Shown in pieces: positions 17,485 through 26,913 of a stretch of DNA of 64,000 nt. Under the pieces are notes generated by a model. That model ran no database searches and was not told the origin of the DNA. It saw only the letters and a program-made list of their open reading frames with translations. Every line of letters starts with the position of its first letter. Within the stretch, counting starts at the first letter, position 1. Position numbers and translations under genes: made by a program. This DNA comes from Sphingobium psychrophilum (lineage in GTDB: Bacteria; Pseudomonadota; Alphaproteobacteria; Sphingomonadales; Sphingomonadaceae). The stretch covers positions 141,480 to 205,479 of the forward strand of contig NZ_JABBFV010000008.1 in assembly GCF_012927105.1 (NCBI RefSeq), written 5' to 3'.

Positions 17485-18549
17485 ATGGCCATGTCCTATC
17501 GCCTGATCCGCCCGCTGCTGTTCGCCCTGGATGCCGAACGCGCCCACCATCTCTCGATCGCCGCGCTGCGGTTCATGCCCACCCCCGCCCCGCTTGGCGT
17601 CGACCCGATGCTGGAAACGATAGTGGCGGGAATCCGCTTCCCCAACCCGGTCGGCCTCGCCGCAGGCTATGACAAGGACGGCCGGATCGCGCATAAAATG
17701 CACGGCTTGGGCTTCGGCTTTGCCGAACTCGGCACGCTGACCCCGCTGGCCCAGCCGGGCAACCCCCAGCCGCGCCTGTTCCGCCTGGTTCAGGACCGCG
17801 CCGTCATCAACCGCTTCGGCTTCAACAATGGCGGCCAGGGCGCGGCGGCGGACCGGATCGCCCGCTATCGCCAGCCCGTAAACAGCGGCGGCCCGGTGAT
17901 CGGCATCAATATCGGCGCGAACAAGGATGCGACGGCGGCCGGGCGCGGCATCGCCGACTATGTGACCGGCATCACCTGCATGGCCCCGCTGGCCGACTAT
18001 CTCACCGTCAACATCTCCTCCCCCAACACGCCGGGCCTGCGCGCGCTGCAAGGCCGCGCCGCACTGGATGATCTGCTCTCGGCGGTGATGGCGGCGCGCG
18101 GCGCGGGAACGACGCCGATCTTTCTGAAGGTCGCGCCCGATCTGGAACCGGCCGATGTGGAGGATATCACCGCCGCCTGCATCGACCATCGCGTCGATGC
18201 GCTGATCGTGTCCAACACCACCCTCTCGCGCCCGGCGCTGCGCTCGCCCCATGCGGGTGAAACGGGCGGCTTGTCCGGCGCGCCGCTGACCGACCTGTCG
18301 CTGGCGCGGCTTCGGGACTTCCGCCGCCTCGCCGGCACGCGCCTGCCGCTGATCGGCGTAGGCGGCATCGCCAATGCGGAACAAGCCTATACCCGCATCC
18401 GCGCCGGCGCGTCGCTGGTCCAGCTCTACAGCGCGCTGGTCTATGAAGGCCCCTATCTGGCGAAGCGGATCAACGCCGGGCTGAAGGCACTGATGGCCCG
18501 CGACGGGGTGAAGACGATCGCCGAACTGGTGGGCGTCGACGCACAATAG
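17485..18549 (+). CDS. pyrD: Dihydroorotate dehydrogenase (quinone), class 2
   Basis: 354 residues. Membrane-associated, FMN-dependent oxidation of dihydroorotate to orotate with quinone, fourth step of pyrimidine synthesis. The class 2 N-terminal helix (MSYRLIRPLLFALDAERAHH) and catalytic serine in NISSPNTPGLR are present, as are the FMN-binding FNNGGQGA and GVGGIANAEQAY motifs. Start ATG at 17485 or 17491. Confidence 0.96.
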   Translation: MAMSYRLIRPLLFALDAERAHHLSIAALRFMPTPAPLGVDPMLETIVAGIRFPNPVGLAAGYDKDGRIAHKMHGLGFGFAELGTLTPLAQPGNPQPRLFRLVQDRAVINRFGFNNGGQGAAADRIARYRQPVNSGGPVIGINIGANKDATAAGRGIADYVTGITCMAPLADYLTVNISSPNTPGLRALQGRAALDDLLSAVMAARGAGTTPIFLKVAPDLEPADVEDITAACIDHRVDALIVSNTTLSRPALRSPHAGETGGLSGAPLTDLSLARLRDFRRLAGTRLPLIGVGGIANAEQAYTRIRAGASLVQLYSALVYEGPYLAKRINAGLKALMARDGVKTIAELVGVDAQ

Positions 18550-18636
18550 GATCAGCCGGCCTGGTCCCTGCACCCTGTTATCGTCGTTGCGCGTTGATCG
18601 GACATCAGCGACACGATCGAAACCCTCCAACGCAAA

Positions 18637-18891
18637 ATGGACGCGGCGGCCCGTGCTCTCGATTTCGAAGAAGCGAAACGATATCGGGACAGGATAAGCC
18701 TGATGCGGGGCGGCGCTTCGGCACAAGACGCGGCGAAGGCTGATTTGGATGGGCTTCATCGCCAGCAGCCCGGAGCCATGGGCCTCGGCACCAGTCGACA
18801 GTGCGTTGCGCCGCCGCCAGGCTGGACGCCGCCTGCAAAGCCAGACCCGATGACATCCGGGCGCAGCATGCGGGGCAAGCCGCGAAAATGA
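18637..18891 (+). CDS. Small protein with UvrB/UvrC (UVR) motif
   Basis: 84 residues from the first ATG. Residues 1-25 (MDAAARALDFEEAKRYRDRI) are most of a UVR motif, the helical pair by which UvrB and UvrC interact, also found in small stress proteins; the tail is Pro/Gly/Lys-rich and basic. The motif continues upstream in frame through ISDTIETLQRK to an in-frame TGA at 18595, with ATC at 18604 exactly where an ATG would be expected, so the start codon may have mutated or be non-canonical. Its stop overlaps the next ATG (ATGA). Confidence 0.65.
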   Translation: MDAAARALDFEEAKRYRDRISLMRGGASAQDAAKADLDGLHRQQPGAMGLGTSRQCVAPPPGWTPPAKPDPMTSGRSMRGKPRK

Positions 18892-19145
18892 CGGACATTG
18901 CACGCGAAATGAGGCTGACGCTGCTTGGCGCTCGCCATGAAGGCGCGACGATATGCCCCAGCGAGGTTGCTCGGGCGATGGCCGCCGATGGAGATTGGCG
19001 AGGGGCGATGCCGACGGTCCATGCCGCGGTCGACGGTTTGGTGGCGCAGGGACTTGTGCGGCTGAGCTGGAAAGGGGAGCGGCTCACAAGCCGAGCCGGT
19101 CCCTATCGCATCGCTATCACCGATGGCGATCAAAGCGGCCCCTGA
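18888..19145 (+). CDS. DUF3253 family protein
   Basis: 85 residues, matching DUF3253: GATICPSEVARAMAADGDWRGAMPTVHAAVDGLVAQG, a small winged-helix-like domain, then KGERLTSRAGPYRI. Function unknown; the fold suggests nucleic-acid binding. ATG at 18888 overlaps the UVR-motif gene's stop, so the pair is co-translated. Confidence 0.8.
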   Translation: MTDIAREMRLTLLGARHEGATICPSEVARAMAADGDWRGAMPTVHAAVDGLVAQGLVRLSWKGERLTSRAGPYRIAITDGDQSGP

Positions 19146-19225
19146 CGTACGGCATAGGCGACCCTAAGATTCATCGCACCAGACAAAGGGTTGCGGCGCG
19201 CAACGCAATGGCTAGGGTGGATGCC

Positions 19226-20926
19226 ATGCTTCCCCGCCTTTCGCGCCTGTTGGCCCCGCTCGCCCTCCTTGCCCTCATCCCCGCACCCGCCGCCGCCCGC
19301 GCGCCGGTGTCGACCAACGCCACCGTGTCCGCGGCCGACCCGCGCGCGGCGCAGGCGGGGCAGGAGATATTGCGCCAGGGCGGCAGCGCCACCGACGCGG
19401 CGATCGCGATGATGCTGACGCTCAACGTCGTGGAGCCGCATAATAGCGGCATCGGCGGCGGCGGCTTCCTGATGCATCATGACGGCGCGACCGGCCTGCT
19501 CGAATCGATCGACGGCCGTGAAACCGCGCCCGCCGCCGCTCGGCCCGACCGCTTCATGGGCGTAGACGGCAAGCCCCTCCCCTTCATTCAGGCCTGGCCG
19601 GGCGGCTATTCCGCCGGCGTGCCGGGCAATCTGCGCCTGGCGTGGGACGCGCATAAAAAATGGGGCAAGCTGCCCTGGGCCGACCTGTTCGCTCCCGCGA
19701 TCCGCTATGCGCAGGACGGCTTCGTGCTGGGCGAACGCACCGCCACCGCGCTGCGCGCGACCCAGGGCATCTGGGCCGACTTCCCCGAAATCCAGAAGCT
19801 CTTCTGGGTGAACGGTGCCCCGCCCCCGGTCGGCACGACACTCAAAAACCCGCCGCTCGCCGCCCTGTTCAAACGCATCGCCGCCGAAGGCCCTGACGCC
19901 TTCTACACCGGCGAAAACGCCCGTCTCATCAGCCAGGCTGTCACCAACGCGCCGAAAAACCCGGTGCCGATGACGGAGGCCGACCTCGCGGGCTACAAGG
20001 CGCAACCGCGCAAACCCGTCTGTGGCCATTACCGCATCTACACCATCTGCGGCATGGGACCGGCCTCGGCCGGCGGCGTCACCGTGCTGGAAATTCTCGG
20101 CATGGTGGAACGCTTCCCGCTGGCGCAATGGGGCAAGGACGATCCGCGCAGCTGGCATGTCATCGGCGAAGCGATGCAGCTTGCCTATGCCGATCGCGAA
20201 ACTTGGCTGGGCGACCCGGACTTTGTGTCGGTGCCGGTCAGCGGCATGATCGACCCCGCCTATTTGAAACAGCGCTCCTCGCTGATCCGGCTCAACAAGG
20301 CGCTGAATGTCTATAAACCCGGCACCCCGCCCGGCGCGCAACCCCGCACCGCCTCGCTACCCCAACCCGAAAGCGGCACCAGCCATTTCGTTGCGGTCGA
20401 CCGCAATGGCGACATTGCCGCCTGGACCTCCACCATCGAAAGCTTCTTCGGCAGCCAGCTGATCGCCAACGGCGTCATCCTCAACAACGAACTGACCGAT
20501 TTCAGCTTCACGCCGCAAAAGGACGGCAAGCCCGTCGCCAACCGGGTGGAACCGGGCAAGCGCCCCCTCTCCTCCATGTCTCCCACCATCGTCTATGACG
20601 CCAGCGGCACGCCGATCTTCACCATCGGCGCGGCGGGCGGCAAGACCATCATCATGCAGGTCGCCAAGGCGCTGATCGCCCATTTCGACTGGGGCCTGTC
20701 GGCGCAGGAATCGATCGCCCACGGCCTCCTCTTCTTCAACGGCGAAGGGCTGGTCGTGGAACAGGGCACCTCGCTGGAGGCGATGAAAGCGCCGCTGGAA
20801 AAACTCGGCCACCGCGTCAGCATCAACAAAATGGGCCTGAAAGCCAACGCCGCCGAGCGCCTGCCCGACGGCCACTGGCAGGGTGCCGCCGACCCGCGCA
20901 GTCCAGGCGTGTCGTTGCAGGAATAA
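19226..20926 (+). CDS. ggt: Gamma-glutamyltransferase
   Basis: 566 residues, normal for the periplasmic Ntn-hydrolase that cleaves glutathione and other gamma-glutamyl compounds. A signal peptide (MLPRLSRLLAPLALLALIPAPAAA) leads; the precursor self-cleaves before nucleophile T385 in ESGTSHFVAVD. RETAP-like GRETAPAAA near 93 and PLSSMSPTIV complete the signature. The start at 19226 is chosen because AGGG lies 8 bases upstream and the signal peptide begins there; the open frame runs further 5' as shadow. Confidence 0.95.
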   Translation: MLPRLSRLLAPLALLALIPAPAAARAPVSTNATVSAADPRAAQAGQEILRQGGSATDAAIAMMLTLNVVEPHNSGIGGGGFLMHHDGATGLLESIDGRETAPAAARPDRFMGVDGKPLPFIQAWPGGYSAGVPGNLRLAWDAHKKWGKLPWADLFAPAIRYAQDGFVLGERTATALRATQGIWADFPEIQKLFWVNGAPPPVGTTLKNPPLAALFKRIAAEGPDAFYTGENARLISQAVTNAPKNPVPMTEADLAGYKAQPRKPVCGHYRIYTICGMGPASAGGVTVLEILGMVERFPLAQWGKDDPRSWHVIGEAMQLAYADRETWLGDPDFVSVPVSGMIDPAYLKQRSSLIRLNKALNVYKPGTPPGAQPRTASLPQPESGTSHFVAVDRNGDIAAWTSTIESFFGSQLIANGVILNNELTDFSFTPQKDGKPVANRVEPGKRPLSSMSPTIVYDASGTPIFTIGAAGGKTIIMQVAKALIAHFDWGLSAQESIAHGLLFFNGEGLVVEQGTSLEAMKAPLEKLGHRVSINKMGLKANAAERLPDGHWQGAADPRSPGVSLQE

Positions 20927-20933
20927 AAGCGCA

Positions 20934-21003
20934 GCGTGCTCCCGCGCAGGCGGGAGTCCAGTACCGCCATATGATCTGGGCTCCCGCCTGCGCGGAAGCA
21001 CGC
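20934..21003. repeat. Palindromic repeat, 'CTCCCGCGCAGGCGGGA' family
   Basis: GCGTGCTCCCGCGCAGGCGG at left and its imperfect complement at right, between convergent ggt and a lipoprotein gene. Same family at 22055, 23687, 25379, 26843 and, in variant form, 57998. Confidence 0.75.
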
Positions 21004-21015
21004 CACATTCTCAAA

Positions 21016-21507
21016 TTACCCCTTCAAATCCAGCCCCGCGACGTTGAAATCGAACGGCGCGGTCGCGTCCTTCGGACCCACCACCAGGTCGATCTTCACG
21101 CTCTTGGCGTCTTTTATCGCCTCATAAGCCCCCTGCGACGGGGCTATGGTGATGCCGTCCTTCGCCTGCGTCATCCGCCCTTGCCACGCATGGCGCTTGC
21201 CATCGTCGGTGGTCGCGGTGACGCGGCAGTCGGACAGGTCGCAGGTGAAGGGCGCGCCCACCAGCTTGACCGTCACGTCCGCCATCCCCTTGTCGAGCGG
21301 CTGGACCAGCAACACGGAAAATGTGTCGGGCGCGGTCATCGTCGCGACGGCATTGGCGCTGCCGATATAGGCGACCTTGGCCTTCCCGGCCTCTCCGCCT
21401 TCATATTTCCAAACCTGGCCGATCTGCTCGCGCTGGCTCGGTTCCTTGGTTTTGTCCGAACAGGCGGCCAGCGTCGCGACCGCTGCAATCATCAAAATGG
21501 TGCGCAT
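21016..21507 (-). CDS. Hypothetical lipoprotein
   Basis: 163 residues with signal peptide and lipobox: MRTILMIAAVATLAACSD, lipidated cysteine at residue 16. The mature domain contains two further cysteines (TCDLSDCRV) that could form a disulfide. No family recognised. Likely attached to the inner leaflet of the outer membrane or inner membrane. Convergent with ggt. Confidence 0.8.
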   Translation of the reverse strand: MRTILMIAAVATLAACSDKTKEPSQREQIGQVWKYEGGEAGKAKVAYIGSANAVATMTAPDTFSVLLVQPLDKGMADVTVKLVGAPFTCDLSDCRVTATTDDGKRHAWQGRMTQAKDGITIAPSQGAYEAIKDAKSVKIDLVVGPKDATAPFDFNVAGLDLKG

Positions 21508-21565
21508 CGCCTTCTTCCTTCCATATAGTTACGGAAGGATAATGTCTGAACCGGCCTGCGGTTTC

Positions 21566-21997
21566 CTATGCGGCGTAGCGGGCCGCCGTATCGCGGATCA
21601 GCGCGATCATGTTGGGGATGCCCTGGGTCCGGTTGGAACTGAGCTGGTTCTTGAGGTCAAACGGTGCCAACGCCCCCTCGATATCGGTCGCGTTGATCTC
21701 GGCCGGCGCGCGATCCTGCACGGTCAGCAGCACCAGCGCGATGATCCCCTTGGTGATCGCGGCATTGCTATCCGCCAGGAAATGCAGCCGGCCCCCATCC
21801 GGCGTATCGGCATCCAGCACCGTCGGATAGACCCACACCGCCGCCGAACAGCCACGCACCAGGGTCGCGTCGGTCTTGAGCGCATCGGGCATGTCCTCCA
21901 GCCCGCGCCCCAGGTCGATCAGCAGCCTATAGCGGTCGTCCGCATCGAGAAATTCATACTCTTCCTGAAGATCGGCGAGATTGGGTAGGTCGGTCAT
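21566..21997 (-). CDS. sufE: SufE sulfur acceptor
   Basis: 143 residues. SufE accepts persulfide sulfur from SufS and activates it. The active cysteine is C50 in LVRGCSAAVW, and QLSSNRTQGIPNMI is the family C-terminal motif. It is encoded 10 kb away from the suf operon, on the same strand. An ATG nine bases upstream (22006) is an alternative start. Confidence 0.93.
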   Translation of the reverse strand: MTDLPNLADLQEEYEFLDADDRYRLLIDLGRGLEDMPDALKTDATLVRGCSAAVWVYPTVLDADTPDGGRLHFLADSNAAITKGIIALVLLTVQDRAPAEINATDIEGALAPFDLKNQLSSNRTQGIPNMIALIRDTAARYAA

Positions 21998-22054
21998 GCC
22001 CGCCATATAGGCGCAAATGGCAAAAGCGGAACCCGCTTTGCATCACGGCGCACC

Positions 22055-22120
22055 GTGTTCCCGCGCAGGCGGGAACCCAGTCCGGCCGTCTGAACTGGGT
22101 TCCCGCCTGCGCGGGAACAC
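22055..22120. repeat. Perfect 26-base inverted repeat
   Basis: Left arm 22055-22080 begins GTGTTCCCGCGCAGGCGGGA; right arm 22095-22120 is its exact complement, with a 14-base loop. Located between two minus-strand genes. Confidence 0.8.
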
Positions 22121-22140
22121 CTCAGCCTTGCTTCGCGCCG

Positions 22141-22656
22141 TCAGCTCGTGACCTTGCACCCCTTGGCCGCCGCCTGGCCGCGCAGATAGCCGCGGCGCGC
22201 GATGCCGGCCGTCACGGCCGCCTGCAAGCGCCGCTGCGCTGGCGCCGCGCCGCTGATTTCGCGCACCAGCCCGCGGAACGGGATCAGCGAGTTGACGATC
22301 GTCTTGCCCACCGCCTCGGCGATCTTGCCGGTGCGATTTTCGTTGGCGGCGGCACCGGCCGTGAAATCCTCGCCCAACACCGCGTTCAATTCCCCCAGCG
22401 ATGTGTTCAGCCCCTTGCAGGTGCGCGAAGGCGGCGGCGCATAGGGATTATCCATGGCCTTGAGCAAAATCGGCGGGATCTCGTCCTTGTCCAGGCCGAC
22501 GTCGCGCACGGGCTGGCTGGCGATCGTGCCCGCCTTGTCCAGCGTGTCGTCCCGGCGCTTTTCCTGCTTTTCGGGTGCCTGCTTGGCCTGGTCCTGCGCC
22601 AGGGCAGCGCCCGGCAGCATCAGCATCAGGGCAATGGCGGTCATAGTCAGTTTCAT
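22141..22656 (-). CDS. Periplasmic hypothetical protein
   Basis: 171 residues with a signal peptide ending ALAQDQ (residues about 1-21) followed by a Lys/Gln-rich charged stretch and a helical C-terminal domain with two cysteines (RTCKGLN, AKGCKV). Conserved-looking features include DEIPPILLKAMDNPYAPP. No known family assigned. Independent transcription between two palindromic or promoter spacers. Confidence 0.75.
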   Translation of the reverse strand: MKLTMTAIALMLMLPGAALAQDQAKQAPEKQEKRRDDTLDKAGTIASQPVRDVGLDKDEIPPILLKAMDNPYAPPPSRTCKGLNTSLGELNAVLGEDFTAGAAANENRTGKIAEAVGKTIVNSLIPFRGLVREISGAAPAQRRLQAAVTAGIARRGYLRGQAAAKGCKVTS

Positions 22657-22780
22657 CGTCGTCCTCCCGGTCGGTCAAACCACCGATGGCCTTGTCGGTT
22701 CCCGAACGAAACGATCGCGGCGCAAGACAAGCCGCCACCCGCCCGCTATGCGACCATGTCGCTCATGCAGGAGTAGTGTC

Positions 22781-23671
22781 TTGTCCCGATCCCACGCGCG
22801 CCTCACCATCGCCTCGCCCGCTTTGTCCGTTGCCATCGATCCGCTGGGCGCCGAACTCTGGTCGCTCAAGGACGTTGCCGGGCGCGAGCTGATGACCGAT
22901 GCTGATCCGCGCTGGTGGACCGGCCATGCGCCGCTGCTCTTTCCCTTCGTCGGCCGGTCGCGCGGCGACGTCTATCGGCTGGACGGACAGGAATATCCGA
23001 TGCCCCAGCACGGCTTCGCCCGCCACAGCGCCTTCCTGACCGTCGAACAGAATGACGAGAACCTGCTCCTGCGGCTGGAGGCGGATGATGAGACGCGCGC
23101 CGCATACCCTTTCGACTTCCGCCTCGACATGGCCTTCGCGTGCGAAGGCGCAACCTTGCGCATGACCGCCACCGTCTCCAACCGGGGTGAAACGGCCATG
23201 CCCTTCAGCTTCGGCTACCACCCCGCCTTCGCCTGGCCGCTCCCCTATGGCGGCGCGGCAGAGGATCATCGCATCATCTTCGAAAAACCCGAACCCGCCC
23301 CGATCCGCAAGGTCGGCGCCGAACCCGGCCTGATCGCGCGCGAACCCTTCCCCTCCCCGATCGACGGCGACACGCTCGTCCCCACCCATGCAATGTTCGA
23401 AGGCGACGCCCTGATCTGGGACGATCTCGCCAGCCGCTCGCTCACCTGGGGCGTCCCCGGCCAACCGCATCTCAAGATCGCTTTCCCCGACACCCCCTGG
23501 CTCGGCCTCTGGCAAAAGCCCGGCGCCCATTATCTGTGCGTCGAACCCTGGGCTGGGATGGCGGACCTGGTCGGGTTCGACGGCGACGTCTGGGACAAGC
23601 AGGGCATCCTATGCCTGCTCCCCGGCGACAGCCGATCCTTCCGCATGGACGTGACTTTGGTTCAGGACTGA
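22781..23671 (+). CDS. Aldose 1-epimerase (mutarotase) family protein
   Basis: 296 residues of the galactose-mutarotase superfamily, LacX/YeaD-like. GHAPLLFPFVGRSRGD and MPQHGFARHSAF (candidate catalytic histidine) and FGYHPAFAWPL (second histidine) are present, and a glutamate-bearing CVEPWAGMAD closes the site. Start is taken as TTG 22781 because AGGAG precedes it by 7 bases; the open frame extends 5' without support. Substrate uncertain, probably a hexose or hexose phosphate. Confidence 0.87.
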   Translation: MSRSHARLTIASPALSVAIDPLGAELWSLKDVAGRELMTDADPRWWTGHAPLLFPFVGRSRGDVYRLDGQEYPMPQHGFARHSAFLTVEQNDENLLLRLEADDETRAAYPFDFRLDMAFACEGATLRMTATVSNRGETAMPFSFGYHPAFAWPLPYGGAAEDHRIIFEKPEPAPIRKVGAEPGLIAREPFPSPIDGDTLVPTHAMFEGDALIWDDLASRSLTWGVPGQPHLKIAFPDTPWLGLWQKPGAHYLCVEPWAGMADLVGFDGDVWDKQGILCLLPGDSRSFRMDVTLVQD

Positions 23672-23686
23672 CCCCTATTTTTTCTT

Positions 23687-23774
23687 GTCATTCCCGCGTA
23701 GGCGGGAATCTATCTCCCAACCCCACCTCCTGACGCAAGGTCTGGAGATGGATTCCCGCCTGCGCGGGAATGAC
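23687..23774. repeat. Palindromic repeat
   Basis: GTCATTCCCGCGTAGGCGGG at left pairs with the complement at right (ending GGAATGAC), arms 24 bases with one mismatch, loop about 40. Between two plus-strand genes. Confidence 0.75.
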
Positions 23775-23793
23775 GAACCAGAATGACTGATAG

Positions 23794-25371
23794 ATGACCA
23801 TCCCATCCCGCCGCACCTTCGCGATCATTTCCCACCCGGACGCCGGCAAGACCACGCTGACCGAAAAGCTGCTGCTGGAAGGCGGCGCCATCCACCTCGC
23901 CGGTGAGGTCAAGGCGCGCGGCCAGAACCGTCGCGCCCGCTCCGACTGGATGAAGATCGAGCAGCAGCGCGGCATTTCCGTCACCTCCTCGGTCATGACG
24001 TTCGAACGCACCCGTGACGGCGAAACCATCACCTTCAACCTGCTCGACACGCCGGGCCATGAAGATTTCAGCGAAGACACCTACCGCACCCTGACCGCGG
24101 TCGATTCCGCCGTCATGGTGATCGACGCGGCCAAGGGCATTGAGCCGCAGACTCGCAAGCTGTTCGAAGTCTGCCGCCTGCGCAACGTCCCCATCATCAC
24201 CTTCGTCAACAAGGTCGATCGCGAGGGCCGCGAAACCTTCGGCCTGCTCGATGAAGTCGCCGACCAGTTGCAGCTCGACGTCTGCCCGATGAGCTGGCCC
24301 GCCGGCATGGGTGGCGAGTTTGAGGGCATTTACGACTTCGCCACCAACCGCCTGATGCAACCTACCGGCCCGTCCAAGGAGTTCGACGGCACCCGCCACC
24401 AGTTCACCGGCCTCGACGACCCGAAACTGGCCGATTTCCTCACCCCGCACGCGCTGGGAAAGCTGCGCGAAGAGGCCGAACTGTCGCAGGGCGGCTATGC
24501 CAGCTTCGACCTCGACCGCTATCGTGCGGGCGACCTGACCCCGGTCTATTTCGGATCGGCGCTGAAATTGTTCGGCGTCACCGAACTGATCGACGCGCTG
24601 GCCGCCCACGCCCCGCCGCCCCGCGCCCAGCCCGCCGAACCCGCCGCGATCGAACCGGACAATAGCGAAGTCACCGGCTTCATCTTCAAGGTGCAGGCCA
24701 ATATGGACCCGATGCACCGCGACCGCATCGCCTTCATGCGCCTCGTCTCCGGCAAGTTCAAACGCGGCATGAAGCTGACGCCGTCGGGATCGGGCAAGCC
24801 GCTCGCCGTCCACTCGCCCATCCTTTTCTTCGCGCAGGACCGCGAACTGGCGGACGAGGCCTATCCAGGCGACATCATCGGCATCCCCAATCATGGCGCG
24901 CTGCGCGTGGGCGATACGCTGTCCGAAAAGCCCGGCCTGCGCTTCACCGGCCTGCCCAATTTCGCGCCGGAAATCCTCCGCCGCGTCCAGCTGAAAGACC
25001 CGACCAAGACCAAGCAGCTGCGCAAGGCGCTGGACGACCTCTCCGAAGAGGGCGTCATCCAGGTCTTCTACCCCGAAATCGGCAGCAACTGGATCGTCGG
25101 CGTCGTCGGCCAGCTTCAGCTGGAAGTGCTGATCTCCCGCCTTGAGGCCGAATATAAGGTCGCGGCGGGCCTCGAACAGTCACCCTTCGACACCGCCCGC
25201 TGGATCAGCGGCGACGATGCCGCGGTCAAGGAACTGGTCACCCATAATGTCAGCAACATGGCCAAGGACCGCGACGGTGCCCTCGTATTCATGGCCCGCA
25301 GCGCCTGGGACATCGGCTACCAGCAGGAACGCCACCCGCAGGTGAAATTCAGCGCCACGAAAGAGCGTTAA
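23794..25371 (+). CDS. prfC: Peptide chain release factor 3
   Basis: 525 residues, translational GTPase that recycles RF1/RF2. G1 SHPDAGKTTL (residues 13-22), switch I region QRGISVTSSV, G3 DTPGHEDF, G4 NKVDREG, then domains II and III typical of RF3. ATG directly follows a short spacer after the palindrome at 23687. Confidence 0.96.
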   Translation: MTIPSRRTFAIISHPDAGKTTLTEKLLLEGGAIHLAGEVKARGQNRRARSDWMKIEQQRGISVTSSVMTFERTRDGETITFNLLDTPGHEDFSEDTYRTLTAVDSAVMVIDAAKGIEPQTRKLFEVCRLRNVPIITFVNKVDREGRETFGLLDEVADQLQLDVCPMSWPAGMGGEFEGIYDFATNRLMQPTGPSKEFDGTRHQFTGLDDPKLADFLTPHALGKLREEAELSQGGYASFDLDRYRAGDLTPVYFGSALKLFGVTELIDALAAHAPPPRAQPAEPAAIEPDNSEVTGFIFKVQANMDPMHRDRIAFMRLVSGKFKRGMKLTPSGSGKPLAVHSPILFFAQDRELADEAYPGDIIGIPNHGALRVGDTLSEKPGLRFTGLPNFAPEILRRVQLKDPTKTKQLRKALDDLSEEGVIQVFYPEIGSNWIVGVVGQLQLEVLISRLEAEYKVAAGLEQSPFDTARWISGDDAAVKELVTHNVSNMAKDRDGALVFMARSAWDIGYQQERHPQVKFSATKER

Positions 25372-25378
25372 AAAACAA

Positions 25379-25446
25379 CGTGCTCCCGCGAAGGCGGGAG
25401 CCCAGTTCCAATGGCTGAGCTGGGTTCCCGCCTTCGCGGGAACACG
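25379..25446. repeat. Palindromic repeat between convergent genes
   Basis: CGTGCTCCCGCGAAGGCGGG and a near-perfect complement 25420-25446 between prfC and the MFS gene; probable bidirectional terminator by position. Confidence 0.75.
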
Positions 25447-25538
25447 CCGCCTATTGATGCACCAAAATCACGAATGAAGCCATTGCTTCCGTCCATTCAT
25501 GAAATGGCGACATCGCTACAATTGTCGCACTCGCTGTC

Positions 25539-26807
25539 TCACGCCGCGACCCAATCCTTGCGCAACGCCCGCCCCGCCAGCGCCATGAACAGCCCCGCGA
25601 GCAGATAAAAGCCCAGCGCCGCCACGATCGCATAGCGCAACGCCTCCACCCCATAGGTCGGCGTCAACGCATCGGACAACGCCCCGACGCTCCACGATCC
25701 CAGCCCCAGCCCGACCAGATTGTTAATCAGCAGGAAACTCGCCGCCGCACTCGCCCGCATATGGGCGGGGACCAGATGCTGCACGGCGGTCAGCACCGGC
25801 CCCAGCCAGACATAGACCAAAGCCTGCGGGATCAGGAACAGCGCGAAGGCGGCGGTGACGCTGCCCGACAGCACGCCGACCACGAACAAGGGCATCCCCA
25901 CCACATAGCTGACCGCCGGCACCCAGGCATAATAGGCCTTGTCCTTGCCCCCCATCGCGTCGCCCAGCCATCCGCCCAGCAGCACACCCGCCACCCCGCC
26001 GATCAGCAGCAAACCGCCCAGAAACTGCCCCGCTCCCATCAGGTCCAGGCCAAAGCTGCGCATCAGCAGGCTGGGCAACCAGAAGGCGACGCCATAGCCG
26101 CACATCGAACTGCACGCCGCGCCCAGCGCCAGCATCCAGAAACTACGCTTGGCCGCCAATATGCCGAACACCGCCGACACCGGCACCGCATCGGCCGCCT
26201 GCACCGGCCGCGCCGGTTCGCGCACCACCAGCCGGAAAATCGGCGCGATCATGATGCCCATGATGCCCACCGCGATGAAGGCCGTCCGCCACTCCACCGC
26301 CTGCGCGATATAGCCGCCCAGCAGCACGCCGCCCGCCGACCCCAGCGGGATGCCAAGCGAGTAAATGGACAGCGCCCGCGCTCGCTGATGCTGCGGGAAC
26401 GTGTCGGAAATCACCGCATAGGATGGCGCGACGCCGCCCGCCTCCCCCACGCCCACCCCGATGCGGAACAGGAACATCTGGGCGAAGCTGGTCGCGACGC
26501 CACAGAGCGCGGTAAAGCCACTCCAGATGGCGAGACTGACGGTGATGACCCATGTCCGGCTGGTCCGGTCCGCCAGCAGCGCCAACGGTATCGCCAGCGT
26601 CGAATAGAGCAAAGCAAAGGCGATCCCGCCCAGCGCCCCAAGCTGCGTATCGCTCAACCCCAGCTCCGCCTTTATGGGTCCAGCGAGGATGCCCAGAATC
26701 TGCCGATCGAGAAAGTTGAACGTATAGACCAGCAGCAGCATCGCCAGCACGACGCCACGATAGGCGGGGGAAGTAGCAGAGGCGGAAGGGGTAGGTAGGT
26801 CGGTCAT
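25539..26807 (-). CDS. MFS transporter (spinster-like)
   Basis: 422 residues, twelve predicted hydrophobic segments. MFS signature motif A-like ALLADRTSRTW between TM2 and TM3, and NFLDRQILGILAGPIKAELGL at the N-terminus, typical of the spinster/hexuronate group. Such proteins in sphingomonads often accompany TonB receptors for aromatic or sugar uptake, and a TonB receptor gene lies just upstream on the same strand. Substrate unknown. Confidence 0.88.
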   Translation of the reverse strand: MTDLPTPSASATSPAYRGVVLAMLLLVYTFNFLDRQILGILAGPIKAELGLSDTQLGALGGIAFALLYSTLAIPLALLADRTSRTWVITVSLAIWSGFTALCGVATSFAQMFLFRIGVGVGEAGGVAPSYAVISDTFPQHQRARALSIYSLGIPLGSAGGVLLGGYIAQAVEWRTAFIAVGIMGIMIAPIFRLVVREPARPVQAADAVPVSAVFGILAAKRSFWMLALGAACSSMCGYGVAFWLPSLLMRSFGLDLMGAGQFLGGLLLIGGVAGVLLGGWLGDAMGGKDKAYYAWVPAVSYVVGMPLFVVGVLSGSVTAAFALFLIPQALVYVWLGPVLTAVQHLVPAHMRASAAASFLLINNLVGLGLGSWSVGALSDALTPTYGVEALRYAIVAALGFYLLAGLFMALAGRALRKDWVAA

Positions 26808-26842
26808 GCTTGCTCCTTACGCCCCTCGCCGCAAAGCAAAAG

Positions 26843-26908
26843 CGTGTTCCCGCGAAGGCGGGAACCCAGTCCCGCCGTCGAACTGGATTCCCGCCTGCGC
26901 GGGAATAC
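26843..26908. repeat. Palindromic repeat
   Basis: CGTGTTCCCGCGAAGGCGGG with imperfect complement ending GCGGGAATAC, between the TonB receptor and MFS genes. Confidence 0.7.
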
Positions 26909-26913
26909 CGAAC

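Noticed and set aside
17326..18903. 525-codon minus-strand frame opposite pyrD
   Set aside because: Only its last 27 codons lie outside pyrD and the UVR gene and have a ribosome site; the rest is antisense shadow.
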